64,000 nt of DNA, taken from assembly GCA_037044905.1 (NCBI GenBank), contig JBAOKB010000167.1:1-64000 (forward strand), given 5' to 3'. Source of the DNA: Hortaea werneckii. Its lineage: Eukaryota; Ascomycota; Dothideomycetes; Mycosphaerellales; Teratosphaeriaceae. The position numbers and the translations under genes were made by a program. Positions within the stretch are counted from its first letter, which is position 1. Each line of letters opens with the position of its first letter. This document shows, piece by piece, positions 21,773 through 33,600 of the stretch. Under the pieces are notes generated by a model. That model saw nothing but the letters and a program-made list of their open reading frames with translations. It had not been told where the DNA came from and made no database searches.

Positions 21773-22850
21773 GGGGGTCATCAATACCAGACGCCGGTCT
21801 GCACGAGCTTGGGCGTCATCCTTCTTCATTCTTGGGATTCCCCCCCCCCCCCCCCCCCCCCCCCCCCCGCCCTCCCACCCATCCATCCTTCGGCTCTTGA
21901 ACTTTGACTTGCTTGGGCTGTAGAGGGATTTTGACGAGAGAAGGGCGAAAATCTCGGCAGTATAAGGGCTCGGTCTCTCTCTCTCTCTGTGTCTCTCTCT
22001 CTCCTTCCTACGCCAAAAAGGAAAGGGAGACGAAAAATTACCCCACGATAGTAATGACGACGACGACGACGGCGACGGCGACGGCGACGGAGAAGAAGAG
22101 CAAGGAGATAAGGGGGAGAGGGGAGGCGGGAAAGAATTAGATTAGGGGGAAAAAATCGGGCGTGTTTAGTAGGCGTTTCATTACCCTTTTTTTTTTAAGA
22201 TATATCCCCCGGTACAGGCACATAGGAGAGGAAAGAAAAATTAAGAGGGGTTTGCACTTTTTCTAAAGCCCATTCTTTTTTTCTCTTTTTTTTTTTTTTT
22301 GCTTTTCTTCTTTTCACCCTCTCCTTGTTCTCCTTCGCCAAATCAAAATATCCAGAGCATGCTAAATCTCTCTCTCTCCCCCTCCCTCCCTCCCTCTCTC
22401 CCCGCTCCCCGCCCCTCAAGACTTCCACGCACGAAATCCGCTGTCAAAAAGACGAGGGGTAAAAAAATAAAAACAAAATAAATAGACTTCTCCTCCTTCT
22501 CCCTTGTTTTGTAAGTGTAAATGTTTCAATCCATACAATCCATACAATACGTACATCCATCCCCCCCTTCCCGACTTTCCCCATGCGTCCCCCCTTAGCT
22601 AGAACCTCTCGCGCTCCCTAAGGGAGGGAGACCCAGACACGGCGGAAAAGCAGGACGGGGAGGCGGGGGTCCAAAGGGATGGAAAAAGATTTGTGAGCGT
22701 GTGTTCTTTGTTCATGTCGATTTACAACCCAGCCCCGATCAAATTTTCCTCCTCGAATTTTCATTTCGTATCAGATCTCCGGCCCAGGCGTCTTCCCTTT
22801 CGGAAATAGGACAAAAGAACAAAAAAAAGAGAAAAAGGGGGAGTCTGTCT
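21690..22850. other. Intergenic, low-complexity 3' regions
   Basis: Convergent 3' ends with pyrimidine repeats (CT)n near 21973-22005, GACGAC/GACGGC repeats near 22053-22090, T runs near 22188 and 22285, and a CCCT tract near 22377. No gene recognised. Confidence 0.6.
21840..21868 (+). repeat. Poly-C run of 29
   Basis: An unbroken run of 29 C just downstream of the zinc-finger gene. Length at such runs is prone to sequencing and replication error. Confidence 0.9.
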
Positions 22851-24103
22851 CTAGGCAGCGGCAGCAGCTGCGGTCTGTTGTTGTTGTTGTTGTTGTTGTT
22901 GTGGAGGAGGGTGGCCGTAAACGGTCTGGTATTCGTCGTGATAGCGCTTGATCTCGGTTTCTTGGAGGGCCTTGTATTTCTGTAGAAATGGTTAGTATGT
23001 ATACTCGTGGAAGCTCGGTGAGTATGTTTCCCCCAGGTCCACTTTTGGTCCTCTTTCTGCAGTACTCATTTTCAATTCATTGAGAGGGGAGAAGGGAAAT
23101 AGAAGGAAATAGTGAAAAGAGACATACCGCCTTCTCCTCCTCACTAAGCGCCTTCCACTCCTGCGCAATCAGCTTGGTCCGCTCGATAATGGCGATATTC
23201 CGGAAATCGCCACTGGCCTGGCGATTGGTGAGGAAGTGGAAGTAAGCCGTCATGGGCCGTTTGACGTGGCGCTCGTCCTGGATCGCCGGCCATTTCGTCC
23301 GGTGGCCCTTCTCCAGCTGCGACTTGCGGCGGAGCGTGGCCCGGGCTAGGTTCGCGATCCGGATCTCCTCGACCGAGTGCGATTCGACCCAGCGTTTGTA
23401 CTCGGCTTGTTTGGCTTCGCGGTGCGTGTGGGCGAGGTGGTTGTAGTGCTAACGGTTCGGAGAGGGGTTACAGGTTAGTTGTTTACATCTCTCGGGTGGT
23501 TGATTCCTCTTTGGGGAAGCTCATGGGCTATCTCACCTCTACCTCAGCTGGCGTCGCGTTCTTCCATTCGCTCGCAACCTCGCGTGCGTGTTCGGCGAGG
23601 AGCTGCTTGTGGTCCCTAGACTCGTCGGCGGCTTTCCTCTCTTTGAGTCGGTGGGCGCGCGCCTTGGTGAACTCGATGTAAGCGGACGAGGCGCCGGAAC
23701 CGACGGGGGGTGGTGTCAGGGCGGCCTTCTTTAGCTCCGTCGTCTTGAGCTTGTCCGCCCTGGCCGCCTTGACCGCCTTCTGCTCCTCAGTCAGGACCTT
23801 TTTGGGGGCCTTGGCGGGTTTCTTTTTGGCTGCCGTCTTCTTCCTGGCGTCAGTCTTTTGCTTTGCTGGCGAGTCGGCGGCGGAGGTGGCAGCGGAGGAG
23901 GTGCGTTTGACGGCGCGTTTGACGGGGCGGGAGGGTTCGCCAACAGCCTTCCGGGGTCTGCCTGGAGTCGCATAGCCCCGGCGCGGCTGGCAGGAGAAGG
24001 TTCGAATGGGGAGTTGGTGGTGGGGTGCGGGGATTGGGTTGGTTCGGAGCAGACGCGACTGAAGGGGCAGCTGGAACAGCACCCCGACCCGGCGGCCAAG
24101 CAT
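22851..24103 (-). CDS. Mitochondrial-type protein with two HMG boxes
   Basis: Exons complement(22851..22979, 23128..23448, 23537..24103), 338 residues; introns GTGAGA...GTTAG and GTATGT...CTACAG keep phase. The start MLGRRVGVLFQLPLQSRLLR is Arg-rich, amphipathic and free of acidic residues, a typical mitochondrial presequence. A Lys/Ala-rich basic linker follows. A first divergent HMG box spans about 145-215 (SAYIEFTKARAHRLKERK...), and a second, clearer one about 245-315 (HVKRPMTAYFHFLTNRQASG...EWKALSEEEKAKYK). The C-terminus is polyQ (about nine) and polyA. Two boxes plus a presequence match Abf2/TFAM-like packaging proteins of mitochondrial nucleoids. DNA packaging is inferred by family. 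A CAC repeat abuts the start codon. Confidence 0.85.
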
Positions 24104-24133
24104 GGTGGTGGTGGTGGTGGTGGTGGTGGTGAT
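24104..24133 (-). repeat. (CAC)n repeat abutting the HMG gene start codon
   Basis: On the minus strand about ten CAC triplets run straight into the ATG at 24103, giving an ACCACCATG start context. It is transcribed if the leader is longer than about 30 bases. Confidence 0.8.
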
Positions 24134-24603
24134 GCGCGCGTTGTTCGAAGTTCAATGGGATGAAGCGGTGGAGCGGAGAGGGTGAGTGGCGATGTCTATG
24201 AACAGCAGGCGCAATCCGGTCGCATCGATGTCCTGACCGGCAGGTGGGAGTGTGGTGCTTGCCCAAACGAAACGGGGTGAAACGCGAAGGCTGGCGCATG
24301 GGGAAGGAAGGGAAGCTCCGACCCCAATGCGCCAGCCTTTCGTGGAAGGAAGCTGGGACCAGACGCGACCTAGCGTGTCAGAATAAGCTGTCACGCCGGA
24401 AGCTTATTTCCTCTTACCCCCGAGGGGGCTGTTATTGATGGTACCTACCTAGGTATTAAAAAATTCAGTATCAAATTTCAATTGCAGCTTGGTCGACTCA
24501 TCCGTCACTTGCCTGGTGTGAGTGCGTCGTGCTTGCCGTGTGTCGTGGTCTTGGTCTGCACGCCGCAATCGAGGTGAGGTTGAGATAGGATCCTTCTCCA
24601 AAC
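24134..24603. promoter_or_regulatory. Divergent promoter region, HMG-box gene and TRM11
   Basis: About 500 bases separate the two starts. No TATA box is evident. Confidence 0.4.
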
Positions 24604-26672
24604 ATGGACTACCTCATCCGCTTCGTCCAACAACACGAGACGTTTCGCAGACCCGAGATCGAATCACTCGCCGATCTGGCCGGCTACAGTCTGGAATGGC
24701 TATCCTACTCAGACCATGTACGTCCGCCCATCTTGTCCCGGAGTAGATCAGTCGAGAGCAGGAGTCGCCTCCCGACAAGCCTCATTTTCCATCCATACAA
24801 CGATCAACCTCAGGCCGAAAGGTAGGTGGCTCATGTTCTCGACTTGCTCATTCTCCCTCACTCTCTTGATCTCCCACCTCTCTTTCTCTCTCTCGCTTGT
24901 GGCCTTTTTCCTTTTTTTTTTCTTTTCTCTCACTTTGGTCTAAAGAAAAATTGAACGAAAGAAATATGACCAACCCACTCATACCCATCTTTCCTCCTTA
25001 GTCCCCTTTCGCCGTCATCCGCTTCAAGCAACAAGAAATCACCGACGCCGCCGTCCAAACAGTCATCCAACGCTCCATCCTCTGCGACCAAATCTACGAA
25101 CTATGGGGTACCGTAGGCGGATCCAACTATGACCTTCTCCGCCAGGACATCACCTCCCGGACTCAACATCTCTGGCCACAATACCGCACCAGCTCCTTCC
25201 GCTTCACAGTTGACAGCTACCATGGCAAGCTCTCCCTCGCCGAGCAACGCGACCTGATCGAAAGTTTCGACTTCATGTCCTTCGAAGGGCCCGTGCGGAT
25301 GAAGAACCCGGACCAACACTTCACCATCTTCGAAGACTACGAGCTCGATGCCAAGCTCCCCTACCATCTCTACTTCGGCCGTTTGATCGGCGAAGGCGGT
25401 CGTAAAGCCATCAACCTGTACAACCTCAAGAAACGCAGCTACATCGCCACCACCTCCATGGACGCCGAACTCTCCCTCATCACCGCCAACCTAACCCAAG
25501 CGGGACCAGGCAAACTCGCCTACGACCCCTTCATGGGCACGGGCTCCTTCCCTCTCGCCTGCGCCCACTTCGGCGCCGTCGTCTTCGGCTCCGACCTCGA
25601 CGGCCGCAGTATCCGCGGCAAAGGCTCGCGCTCGGTACGGAATAATTTCCACCAGTACCATACCGCGCACCTTTACCTAGGCGGCTTCATAGCGGATCTG
25701 ACCAATTCTCCCTTGCGGACTTCCACCTTTCCTCATTCTCCTGACCCCACGGACAATAATCAAGGCAAAGACGAAAAGCATAGCCATCTCCAACCCCCTC
25801 TCGACGCCATCCTCTGCGACCCTCCCTACGGCGTCCGCGAAGGTCTCAAAGTCCTCGGTTCCACGCGTGCGCACTTACACGAGGTCGTGCATCTCGCGGA
25901 CGGGACCCCGGCCCACTTACAGGCGAATTATCTCCCGCCTAAGCGTCCCTATAGTCTTGTGAGGATGCTGGAGGATATTCTGGAGTTTGCGGCTGAGAGG
26001 TTATATGAGGGGAGCGGGAGGTTGGGGTTGTGGATGCCGGTCGCTGGGGCTGTTGCTGGGGATAGCAGTGAAGGAGAAGGTGGGGTTGCGGAGGAGGAGG
26101 AGCAATCGCGACAGCAGCAACCCCTATCAGAATCGTCAGGAAAGGAAGAAGTCAACCCGTCAATTCCCGCCACCGCTACCACAGCAACAGCGGACCCATC
26201 ATCCCCCGCCGTCGATCCACCAAACCCCTCTCCTCCCGGACACCAACAACCCCCTCCCACCGAAGCAGTCGAACAAGAAGACCAAGAAATCATCCCCATC
26301 CCCACCCACCCGGCCCTCCGCCTCGCGCACACCAGCCAGCAGGACTTCAACAAGTGGTCCCGACGCCTACTCATCTACGTCCGACTACCGGAGGCCGAAG
26401 TGCCTGCAGAGGAAATTAGGATGTTTAGGGAGAAGAGGGTCGAGAGGGAACGGAGGGAGAGGGAGGAGAAAGTTCGGGAGCGGGAAAGGGAGTGGAGTGG
26501 GGAGCGGGATGTGCCGCACGGAAGAGGCGGTGGTGGTGAGGGGGCACAGGAGGGTGGGGATAGGGAGACGGACGGGGAGGGAATGAGAAAGGGGAAGAAG
26601 AAAGGAGGGCAGACGGCGGATGAGTTGAATGCGTTTCGGAAGAGGTATTTTCAGGGGTTTAGGGAGGTGTAG
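24604..26672 (+). CDS. TRM11: tRNA (guanine-10-N2)-methyltransferase catalytic subunit TRM11
   Basis: Exons 24604..24717 and 25002..26672 give 594 residues; the 284-base intron (GTACGT...CTCCTTAG) is long for this window and pyrimidine-rich. The N-terminal domain (MDYLIRFVQQHETFRRPEIESLADL) is the Trm11 substrate-binding part. The Rossmann methyltransferase fold shows DPFMGTGSFPLACAHFGA (SAM-binding loop), FGSDLDGRSI (acidic ribose-binding end) and the catalytic CDPPYGVREG. Trm11 with Trm112 makes m2G10 in tRNAs. A low-complexity insert of about 90 residues (Glu/Gln/Pro-rich, coded 26040-26300) lies before the conserved tail FNKWSRRLLIYVRL, and a second Arg/Glu/Gly-rich stretch before the end. 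The protein is longer than yeast Trm11 for these reasons. Confidence 0.93.
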
Positions 26673-27875
26673 GTGCGGTAGGGCAGGGCTGGGTAGGAGT
26701 GGAAATTGATCATGGTGATGAAGAGGAGGAGGAGAAGGGAGGTCGCCCGTTCATTTGGGAATAGGTGAACCAAAAAGGGGGGGGAAAGGAAAGAAAAGCC
26801 GGAATTTCTAGAATTCACTTTTTGATTGAAACCAAAAATCAAAAATGAGAACTCGATTCTGACCTTCTCTTCTTACGGTTTTTCCCCTCTCGATTTCGCC
26901 CTCGTCTTTCTTTGTTATGCTCTTCCCATCATCCTTCCTCGCCTCCTTCCTCGCCTCCTTCCTCGCCTCCTTCCTCGCCTCCTTCCTCGCCTCCTTCCTC
27001 GCCTCCTTCCTCGCCTCCTTCCTCGCCTCCTTCCTCGCCTCCTTCCTCGCCTTCTTCCTCGCCTTCTCCCCTTTCCTCCTTTCTAAAGATCCGACACAAA
27101 TTTGTTTTGGGGGGGGAGGGTGGAGGGAAGAAAAGGACCAAATGCGAGGAACCAAAAAAAGAAAGAGAAAAAGAAAAGAGTGAGGACGTGAGAGAGCGAG
27201 TGAGAGTCATAGACAGGACAGAGGCTAGATTAGGCCTTCGGTACCAGGGTACTAGAGGGGAACGGCGAAGTCAGGACGGGAGTCTAGTGGTTACGAGAGT
27301 GAGAGTGTGGATAATCTCGAAAGATCAAAGAAAGAAAATGGAGAAGGAAAAGAAAGATGATATCAAGAATTGTTGACGGGTCTACGTAAAATCTAGTCCC
27401 CCATCATCTTACATCCCCTTCCACATCCCTTCCACGACGGGCAGCAAGAGAAAGATTTTTCTCAAGGAACAACTCCGTTGAGTGAGGATCCCGAGAAAAA
27501 GAAAAACACACAAACCCCGGTCCTACGAAAACATGAGCTTACACCCGTTTCGAAGCCAGAACTTGTTCTTTTCCCCCGCCCGCCTTCCTCCCTCCTCATC
27601 TGATCGAACTTTTTCTTCCATCATCATCACCAACTACGCCCTAAGCGCCATGCAATGCAAGTTGAGAGCATTTTTTCCCCGTTGCCGTTGAAGACAAACA
27701 GAAAATCTTTCCATTTTTCCCACCCGATTTTGGAATCCCCATGTGGTATCATGCGTGTAAAAGCGCTTAAGTGTTGAATCACATCCAATTTTTCGTCATA
27801 AACATCAAAAAAAGAAAAGAGAAGGTTTAAAAGGACCATGCACCGAACAACGTCCACAAGAAGGGGACGTGTAGT
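26673..27875. other. Intergenic, convergent 3' regions
   Basis: About 1.2 kb between TRM11 (+) and the hydrolase gene (-), holding the minisatellite and purine-rich flanks. No gene recognised. Confidence 0.55.
26932..27063 (+). repeat. 12-bp minisatellite, about 11 copies
   Basis: The unit TCCTTCCTCGCC is repeated head to tail about eleven times almost without change; the last copy has a C-to-T variant. All three frames on both strands are open across it, which creates long false ORFs. Confidence 0.93.
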
Positions 27876-29369
27876 CTAGTAACGGTACATCTCGCTCTTG
27901 AAGGGACCCTCGATAGGCAGGTGCATATACTCGGCCTGGACGGGGGTCATCTTGGTGAGCTTGGCGTTGACGTGGTCGAGATGGAGGAGGGCGACCTGCT
28001 CGTCGAGGATCTTGGGCAGGACGTAGACGCCCGTCGACATACGCTCGACCGAGGACTTGGCCTGAGCCTCGTCGACCTCCTTCTGGGGCGCGGCACCGGC
28101 GTCTTCGGCCTCGGTGGCACGGGCGAACTCGATGTACTTCTTGGCGAACTGCTTGTCGCCGGCCTTGTACAGCATGATCTGCGCCAGCACCTGGTTGGTG
28201 AAGGAGCACGACATGACGAAGGATGAGTGGCCGGTGGCACAGCCCAGGTTGACCAGACGGCCCTCGGCCAGCAGGATGATGTGCCTGCCGTTGGGCATGG
28301 TGAAGCGGTCGACCTGAGGCTTGATGCTGACCTTCTCGGTGGCGTTCTTCTTGACCCAGGCAACGTCGATCTCAATGTCGAAGTGACCAATGTTGCAGAC
28401 GATGGCGTTCTCACGCATCACCTCGAAGTGCTTGCCGACGAGGATGTCTCTGCAGCCGGTGGTCGTGACGAAGATCTGACCGAGAGGGGCGGCCTCCTCC
28501 ATGGTGACGACCTCGAAGCCGGCCATGGCAGCCTGCAGAGCGTTGATGGGGTCGATCTCAGTGACCATGACGCGGGCACCCATGGCGTGCAGAGCCTGAG
28601 CACAGCCCTTGCCGACGTCACCGTAGCCAGCAACGACACCGATCTTGCCAGCAATCATGACGTCCGTAGCACGCTTGATACCGTCGACCAAGCTCTCACG
28701 GCAGCCGTACAGGTTGTCGAACTTGCTCTTGGTGACAGAGTCGTTGACGTTGATGGCCGGGGCGAGCAGACCGTGGCCCTTGCCCTTGTTGTTAAGCATA
28801 CGGTAGAGGTGGTGCACACCGGTGGTGGTCTCCTCGGAGATACCGTAGCAGCCCTGGAGAAGGTGAGGGTACTTCTGGTGGACGAGGGCAGTCAGGTCAC
28901 CACCATCGTCAAGGATCAGGTTCAGGTCCTTGCCGGAGGGGAAGGCCTTCAGCTGCTGCTCCAAACACCAGTTGTACTCCTCTTCGGTCTCGCCCTTCCA
29001 GGCGAAGACCGGGGTGCCGCCGGCGGCGATGGCAGCTGCGGCGTGGTCCTGGGTAGAGAAGATGTTGCAGGACGTCCAGGTGATCTCAGCGCCGAGCGCC
29101 TTGAGGGTCTCGATCAGGACGGCGGTCTGGATGGCTGGAGGACGATGATGTTAGCGGTTTCCGTCTTGCCAAGCTAACAATGTCGAGGGGGACATACTCA
29201 TGTGAAGGCAACCGGCGATACGAGCGCCCTTCAGTGGCTGCTCCTGGTTGTACTTCTCGCGGGTGGCCATGAGACCCGGCATCTCATGCTCGGCGAGCTC
29301 AATCTCGCGGCGACCAAAGGCCGCGAGGTTGATGTCGGCAACCTTGAACTTCTGTGCTGGCTCACCCAT
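27876..29369 (-). CDS. SAH1: Adenosylhomocysteinase (S-adenosyl-L-homocysteine hydrolase)
   Basis: Exons complement(27876..29134, 29198..29369) give 476 residues; the intron is GTATGT...CCTCCAG and joins GCLHM|TIQTAVLIETL. Conserved segments: FSTQDHAAAAIA, FAWKGETEEEYNWC, the NAD-binding GYGDVGKGCAQALHAMGARV, TTGCRDIL, NIGHFDIEID and the C-terminal KSEMYRY with the Lys and Tyr that reach into the neighbouring subunit. It hydrolyses S-adenosylhomocysteine to adenosine and homocysteine in the cytosol, relieving product inhibition of methyltransferases. A charged stretch (TEAEDAGAAPQKEVDEAQAK) near residues 410-430 makes it longer than the approx. 450-residue yeast enzyme. The long antisense frame across this gene is a codon-bias shadow. 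Confidence 0.97.
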
Positions 29370-30611
29370 CTTGACGGTGTTGTGTTGTATGGGGTATGTG
29401 GGAGGGAGATGAGGTGTAAGAAAAAGGTAGTGGAATGGGAATGTAGGATGGAGGAAGATGAAGTCGGAGGGAGGACAATGGGAAGAAGGACAGACAGCAG
29501 CAGGGCAGCAAAAAATCCGAATCCCATCCAATCCTAGCCCCCCGCCAGTCCATTGCCCCGCCAAAATCTGCCGTCGACTTCATTGGACCCCTCGCCCCAC
29601 TTCATCTTCTCACAGACTTACACTGCCCCCCCCCCCCCCACTTCTCAATTGCCGAGAATCGAGCGTGTCTTGCTCGCGGCCGCAGAAGTCAGTGTACGAC
29701 AACATCATATACATGCTTCTCTCGGATACCCAGAGAATTCACAGACGAAGATACGAATGAAATACACTCTAGCCCGGCCGTTAGGGGGCTAGTTTCAGAA
29801 GACAGGAAAGGCATTGCTTGCATTCATACATTTCACTGTACCACATACTATTGCTACCAGCCCAGCCCCCTCTGTCCTTTTCGTCTGTCTCTCTTTCTCT
29901 CTGGTGTGAGAAAGTTGAAGGACCAATGCATGGGCTCAGTAACTCATCCGTTATCCTCTACTCCCACACAGAACATAGGAGAAAAGTGAAAACAACCCCG
30001 GCTTTTCCCCCGTGCCCGTATCAATCGCATTCCCCATTCTTTGAAATCAACGTAAAGAAGTATGCGTTACTTGGCGTCTGCTGTAAAAGAAAAAGACCTC
30101 GCTGCGGTCTTGTGGGGAGAAGAGAGAAGAAGGCTAAAGGAATGAGAGCATCCCTCTCAATCTCTTCCCCATCTCTTCGATGCAAAGAAGCAACTATTCT
30201 GCCGGGGATCTTTCGTTCCGTGCTCCTCTCCGCGAGAAGTGTTATCGGAAGTCAGGCCTCTTCCCGGAACATAAGCCACTGCTGGAAGAATTGAACGCCG
30301 AAGAAAACATGCAAGCCTGCCGCGCTCAAAGCTCTGTGTTGTACAATCTAATATCGAGGCGCGCAAGAAATAGCCCGACTTCGTGCAAAAGGGCCCTCGC
30401 GGGCTCTCGCTCTCGTGGAGATCAAAAGTGTCGATATGGCACTTCTCTCCGGAAACTTTTCTGAAAAGGTAATGACTTGAAACGCCTCGCTTAAAAAACG
30501 CCGATCAAAAAGGTTGTAGGGAGCAGTGTGGGGCAGCAGAGGTGCTGCGCTGTTCGTGGTTGTCGATGGTGGATGTTTGGAAAATTTGGCGCTGTCGTCG
30601 CGGATATCTGA
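29370..30611. other. Intergenic
   Basis: About 1.2 kb upstream of the hydrolase gene, with CT-rich stretches that could be part of its promoter. The frames seen are short and show no domain. Confidence 0.45.
29626..29639 (+). repeat. Poly-C run of 14
   Basis: An unbroken C run upstream of the hydrolase gene start. Confidence 0.85.
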
Positions 30612-33600
30612 TCATGAGGTCGGCAGTGATAGGTTGTTCATACGACGAGTCAAGTCGTCATCGTGCTGTGGCTTCTTTGTGGCTTCTGGCTCGTCGTGAT
30701 CCGTGACTGCCTGCTCCCGTCTGGAGAGTCGTTTGGCAGTGGGGCTCTCGGGCTGGGGACTGTCGAATATGCTACGTAGGGACTGGTCCACACTTTCTTC
30801 CCGCTCAGCAAGCTCTCCAGAAGTTTGACGGCGGATGGGACTAGTGTACAGCCCTTCAGCTTCGCGCAATGCGTCTTTGACTTGACGCTTCAAGCCGTTG
30901 ACGTATGGCACAATGTGTCGCAACGTCGCCGTGTCAAAGGGTACCTTTTTGGTAGGCGCGACAGGTTTCGAAGACGGGTCCGAGACGATACGTTTCGACT
31001 GGAGTGCCTCGATAACGGAACGTGCCACCGCTTCAGAGTCCTTTCGTGGACGGCCATACATCGCCGGGCTTGGTGCATCACCAGGTTCAGGTGAAGCCAC
31101 GGCGCGGGAGGACGTCTCTTCCGCGTCGTCCGATCTGGTGAGTTCGCCGGCTCCAGCAACCGTTTCAATTCGAGGCCGAGGCAGAGGCGACAGTTCGGGC
31201 ACTGGCTCATCGAAAGCGCTAAAGTCGAACCCAGGTGAGGAGGGGGGCGAACGTCGCGGCTGTAGTGTGTCTTCCTCCGACTCTTGATCTGCTAGCTCGA
31301 TCATGGCATCTACTTCCTGCCACGCCGCTTGTGACTCCGGACCCTTCAGCATGTCCAAGGCCACTGCACGCATTTTCAGATCCTTGAGTTCTTCGATAGC
31401 CAGTCCCCATTCTCGGAGCAAGCTGATGTTCGCCATCACATTGTCCTGTTGCTCCCGGATCGATCTGGGCACCCTCATCGCGTTGCCGCTGTCCACGCGC
31501 CTATCTATGGAAGCGGAGCTGGGGAGCTCTGGAACCGGCGGTATGTCTTCCTCAAAATCAAAGTCCTCGTTCCAGTCCTCCGTCACGCCCTTGCTTCCAA
31601 CTCCCCAGGTGCCGAACTTATTAGCTACGACACTTCTCTTGCCATCCACGTCCGGCACTATTGGTACGCTATGACTACGAGAATGCATTCCGCTCGGTGC
31701 TCGCCGCCCCGCTGCTCGACTGCCCCGCTGATCTGGCTCCTTCTTGCCATGGACTGTACGAGGTCTGGGGGGTGAGTCACTTACCTGATAAGATGGGCTA
31801 GGTTTCATCTCAGACCAATCAAACGGATTTGTCCTATCAATAGCTCCGTTGCTGTTCCTAACAGGTGTCGAGTGTACTGAAGTTGGCACGCCGTTGGCAC
31901 TGAGAGCACCGCCAAACCGGACGGACAGATTCTTTTCGCTGACATCCGGTAGCTCCGAGTCATCGTTTTGCTGCATACCGAGCCCAGAGTCGGAAGGGCC
32001 TTCGTCAGGAGCATCCCAGTCTATCTCGTCCGGATCAGGCATGATGGCTGGTGGCGAAGAGAGAAACAGTTGTTGTGTACCGGACCGAACAGGGGGTGTA
32101 GTATCGTGACTTTGCTCGGGCACGGACCGAACAGGGGTGGTGATTGTACTTCCTTCCTCCTCGATTGTGCTGTGTACAGGCAGTCCATCTTGTCCCTTGT
32201 CGCTCAGCAGGTCACCAAGTTTTGTACTACGTCCGGAATGAAGGGGTGGAGACTCGTCAAAGATGGTATCGATGGGCGGACCGCGCTTGCCAGAGCTGCT
32301 GCGGGTAGTCCTAGTGGGAAACGAGTCATACACGGTATCGCTCTGATAATCCGTGCTAAAACCTCCAGTAGAACGGCGGTCGCTCTCTGACTCGATTGTG
32401 GAAAGGGTGACTTCGGACTGCGCGCCTGAAACGCGGAAGTTGGGTGCAGCAACACGCTGCGAGGCGGCCGAGGATGACCGCTGTCGCTCTGCTTGCGAGA
32501 GCGAAGCAGCTTGTGAAATAGAAGCAGAAGGCGAACCCGTCAAGGGTGACTGCTGTGGATGCGGCTGGTCGGTGCCTAGGCTCAGTTGGATCTCGGGGGA
32601 TTGGTGGGTTGCCACGTTGCTATTAGTGGATTGGGCATATGCAACTTGCCTGGCTGAGGAAGGATCGGTCAGATCCCGCCGTTTGGCAGGTCTTTCAGTT
32701 TCGCCACTTGCAGCATTGCTGAGAGCACCACCCATGGATGTCGCGGGTACGGATGTGTTTCTTGGCTTTGGTCTCCGAGTCGATTTGGTCAAAGTTGCTT
32801 TGCTCCGGCCGGATGACGGTCGCCTCCATAGCGGCTGCGGCCCTGATGGAAGCCAATCTCCGATAGAGAAGGAGCGCCTCGATGTAGCATTGTCATCGTC
32901 AGGAGGGGACTGGAGCGTCAGCGGTGAGGAAGCTACGTTGGGTGCCAAATCCAGCCTCTCAACTGAACCTTGCTCACTGGAAGAAGATGGCCGCTCATCC
33001 ACTTGTACAGCCGGGCGCTTGACACCCTCTCTGGAAGAGACCAACACTGGCTTGTACTTTCGATCGGGGTAGATACGCTTGATAGGGTTTGGAATGCCAG
33101 TCGAGTTGCGTCTCCGACCTGGCAGTGCCTCGTCGGCAGCAATCCTCGGCGTGAAGTAGTGGCGCAACTGCGTGTCACGTGCGTCCGGCGGAAGTGACGA
33201 ATGGGCATCCAAGGACAGGCGGTCGCTTCTGCTCGTGTCGGACAGGTGGTCCTGCATGGTGGCGGAGCGCTGGTGGCTAGTCGCCGGCCTCTTGAAGACC
33301 GGCAGCGGCAGTCTCGAGCCAGGGCTCTGGGACGGGGAGCCGAGTGTGCTGCGTACGGACGACGCCCGTTTGACGAGCTTGTTCGGCGGCAGTGGGGAAG
33401 AACGAGCACGGCCGAAGACGGGCGTGGTGGAATCGGCATGGGAGAACGCCACGGACGCGTTGGAAGGGGAGAGGGTGGTGGAGGCAGGGCGGGATGGCGG
33501 CTGGCTTGAGTCTCGCGACGACGCCATGCTGCTGGACAAGCGTCGCAGCCAGGATTGCGGTCGTACGCTGGGGGTGTTGGTGCTTGCCTGCAGAGGGCTT

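Noticed and set aside
21506..21907. Frames with poly-His, poly-Met or poly-Pro/Gly
   Set aside because: Created by the ATG/GAG triplet repeat and the C29 run after the zinc-finger stop.
26912..27376. Long frames rich in SPPS, SFLA or RLLP repeats on both strands
   Set aside because: They are translations of the 12-bp minisatellite in each frame, not genes.
28227..29177. A 316-codon + strand frame opposite the adenosylhomocysteinase gene
   Set aside because: It mirrors a highly conserved minus-strand coding exon with strong codon bias; its Val/Leu/Asp-rich sequence is an antisense shadow.
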